DNA from: Arthrobacter sp. PsM3
GTDB lineage: Bacteria; Actinomycetota; Actinomycetes; Actinomycetales; Micrococcaceae
Assembly (NCBI RefSeq): GCF_030433895.1
Contig: NZ_JARUXE010000008.1
Location: forward strand, 82,790 to 146,789
Direction of reading: 5' to 3'
DNA length: 64,000 bases
This document shows, in pieces, positions 63,974 to 64,000 of the stretch. The notes beneath the pieces are model-generated. The model was given only the letters and a program-made list of their open reading frames with translations. It was not told the DNA's origin and did no database searches. Positions within the stretch are counted from its first letter, which is position 1. Each line of letters begins with the position of its first letter. The position numbers and the translations under genes are program-made.

Positions 63974-64000
63974 ATGGACGGCAAGCAGGAGCCCGGTGTG
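63974..64000 (+). CDS. 5' end of a gene cut by the window edge
   Basis: ATG six bases after TAGTGT opens MDGKQEPGV and runs off the right edge. Nine codons are not enough to name it. The promoter layout and the two direct repeats upstream suggest a real, regulated gene. Confidence 0.5.

Overview
The window is ordinary-density chromosome from a high-GC actinobacterium of the Micrococcaceae, most likely Arthrobacter or Pseudarthrobacter. The reasons are the strong GC bias at third codon positions, the many GTG starts and start/stop overlaps, the NucS mismatch endonuclease, a Rho with a long Arg/Asp-rich insertion, an actinobacterial long ATP synthase delta subunit, and many genes that begin directly after a TANNNT hexamer (leaderless transcripts). 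No insertion sequence, prophage or CRISPR array is visible.

Layout. 1-7 kb: an sbcD exonuclease gene cut by the left edge, an aquaporin, two DUF202 membrane proteins, an ADP-ribosylglycohydrolase, a DUF4395 protein, a DEDDh exonuclease with a BRCT domain, and a DedA protein. 7-13.6 kb: murI, an MBL hydrolase, rph and rdgB (one operon, minus strand), then clpS/DUF2017 back to back with a pncB-pncA NAD-salvage operon. 13.8-26 kb: a lipoprotein, a DEAD/DEAH helicase, DUF3039, nagB, an Old-Yellow-Enzyme-type reductase with a thioredoxin/TPR protein, a large membrane protein, an AI-2E family permease, a hydrolase, nucS and cspA with a long leader. 26-30 kb: a membrane-lipid aminoacylation cassette (rhomboid-like/DUF2156 MprF-type protein plus a membrane-anchored esterase). 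30-38.5 kb: DUF2550 and the complete F1Fo ATP synthase operon. 38.5-47 kb: wecA-type and tagA/wecG-type glycosyltransferases, a GT2, sua5, prmC, prfA and rho. 47-54 kb: argS-lysA-hom-thrC-thrB, with tRNA-Arg(CCG) divergent from argS. 54-64 kb: a CDF metal transporter, a protealysin-like protease with its emfourin-type inhibitor, a GlxA-type regulator with a striking operator, hrpA, a HIT protein, an alcohol dehydrogenase and the first codons of another gene.

Read on the minus strand, much of the backbone keeps the order of the Mycobacterium tuberculosis Rv1292-Rv1341 region (argS to rdgB), with insertions and losses (rpmE, mec-cysO-cysM).

The observations I rate highest are: (1) the protealysin/emfourin pair, whose inhibitor start site has been tandemly triplicated in 17-bp units so that two six-codon minicistrons feed by ATGA overlaps into the inhibitor; (2) a perfect 13-bp inverted repeat enclosing the glxA-type promoter; (3) a 24-codon Arg-rich, apparently leaderless leader ORF coupled by GTGA to the AI-2E permease; (4) the pseudo-rhomboid/DUF2156 fusion with its esterase; (5) a dispersed imperfect palindrome found three times in intergenic spaces; (6) the TANNNT-N6-RTG leaderless start pattern, including a divergent clpS/pncB pair with 37 bp between start codons.
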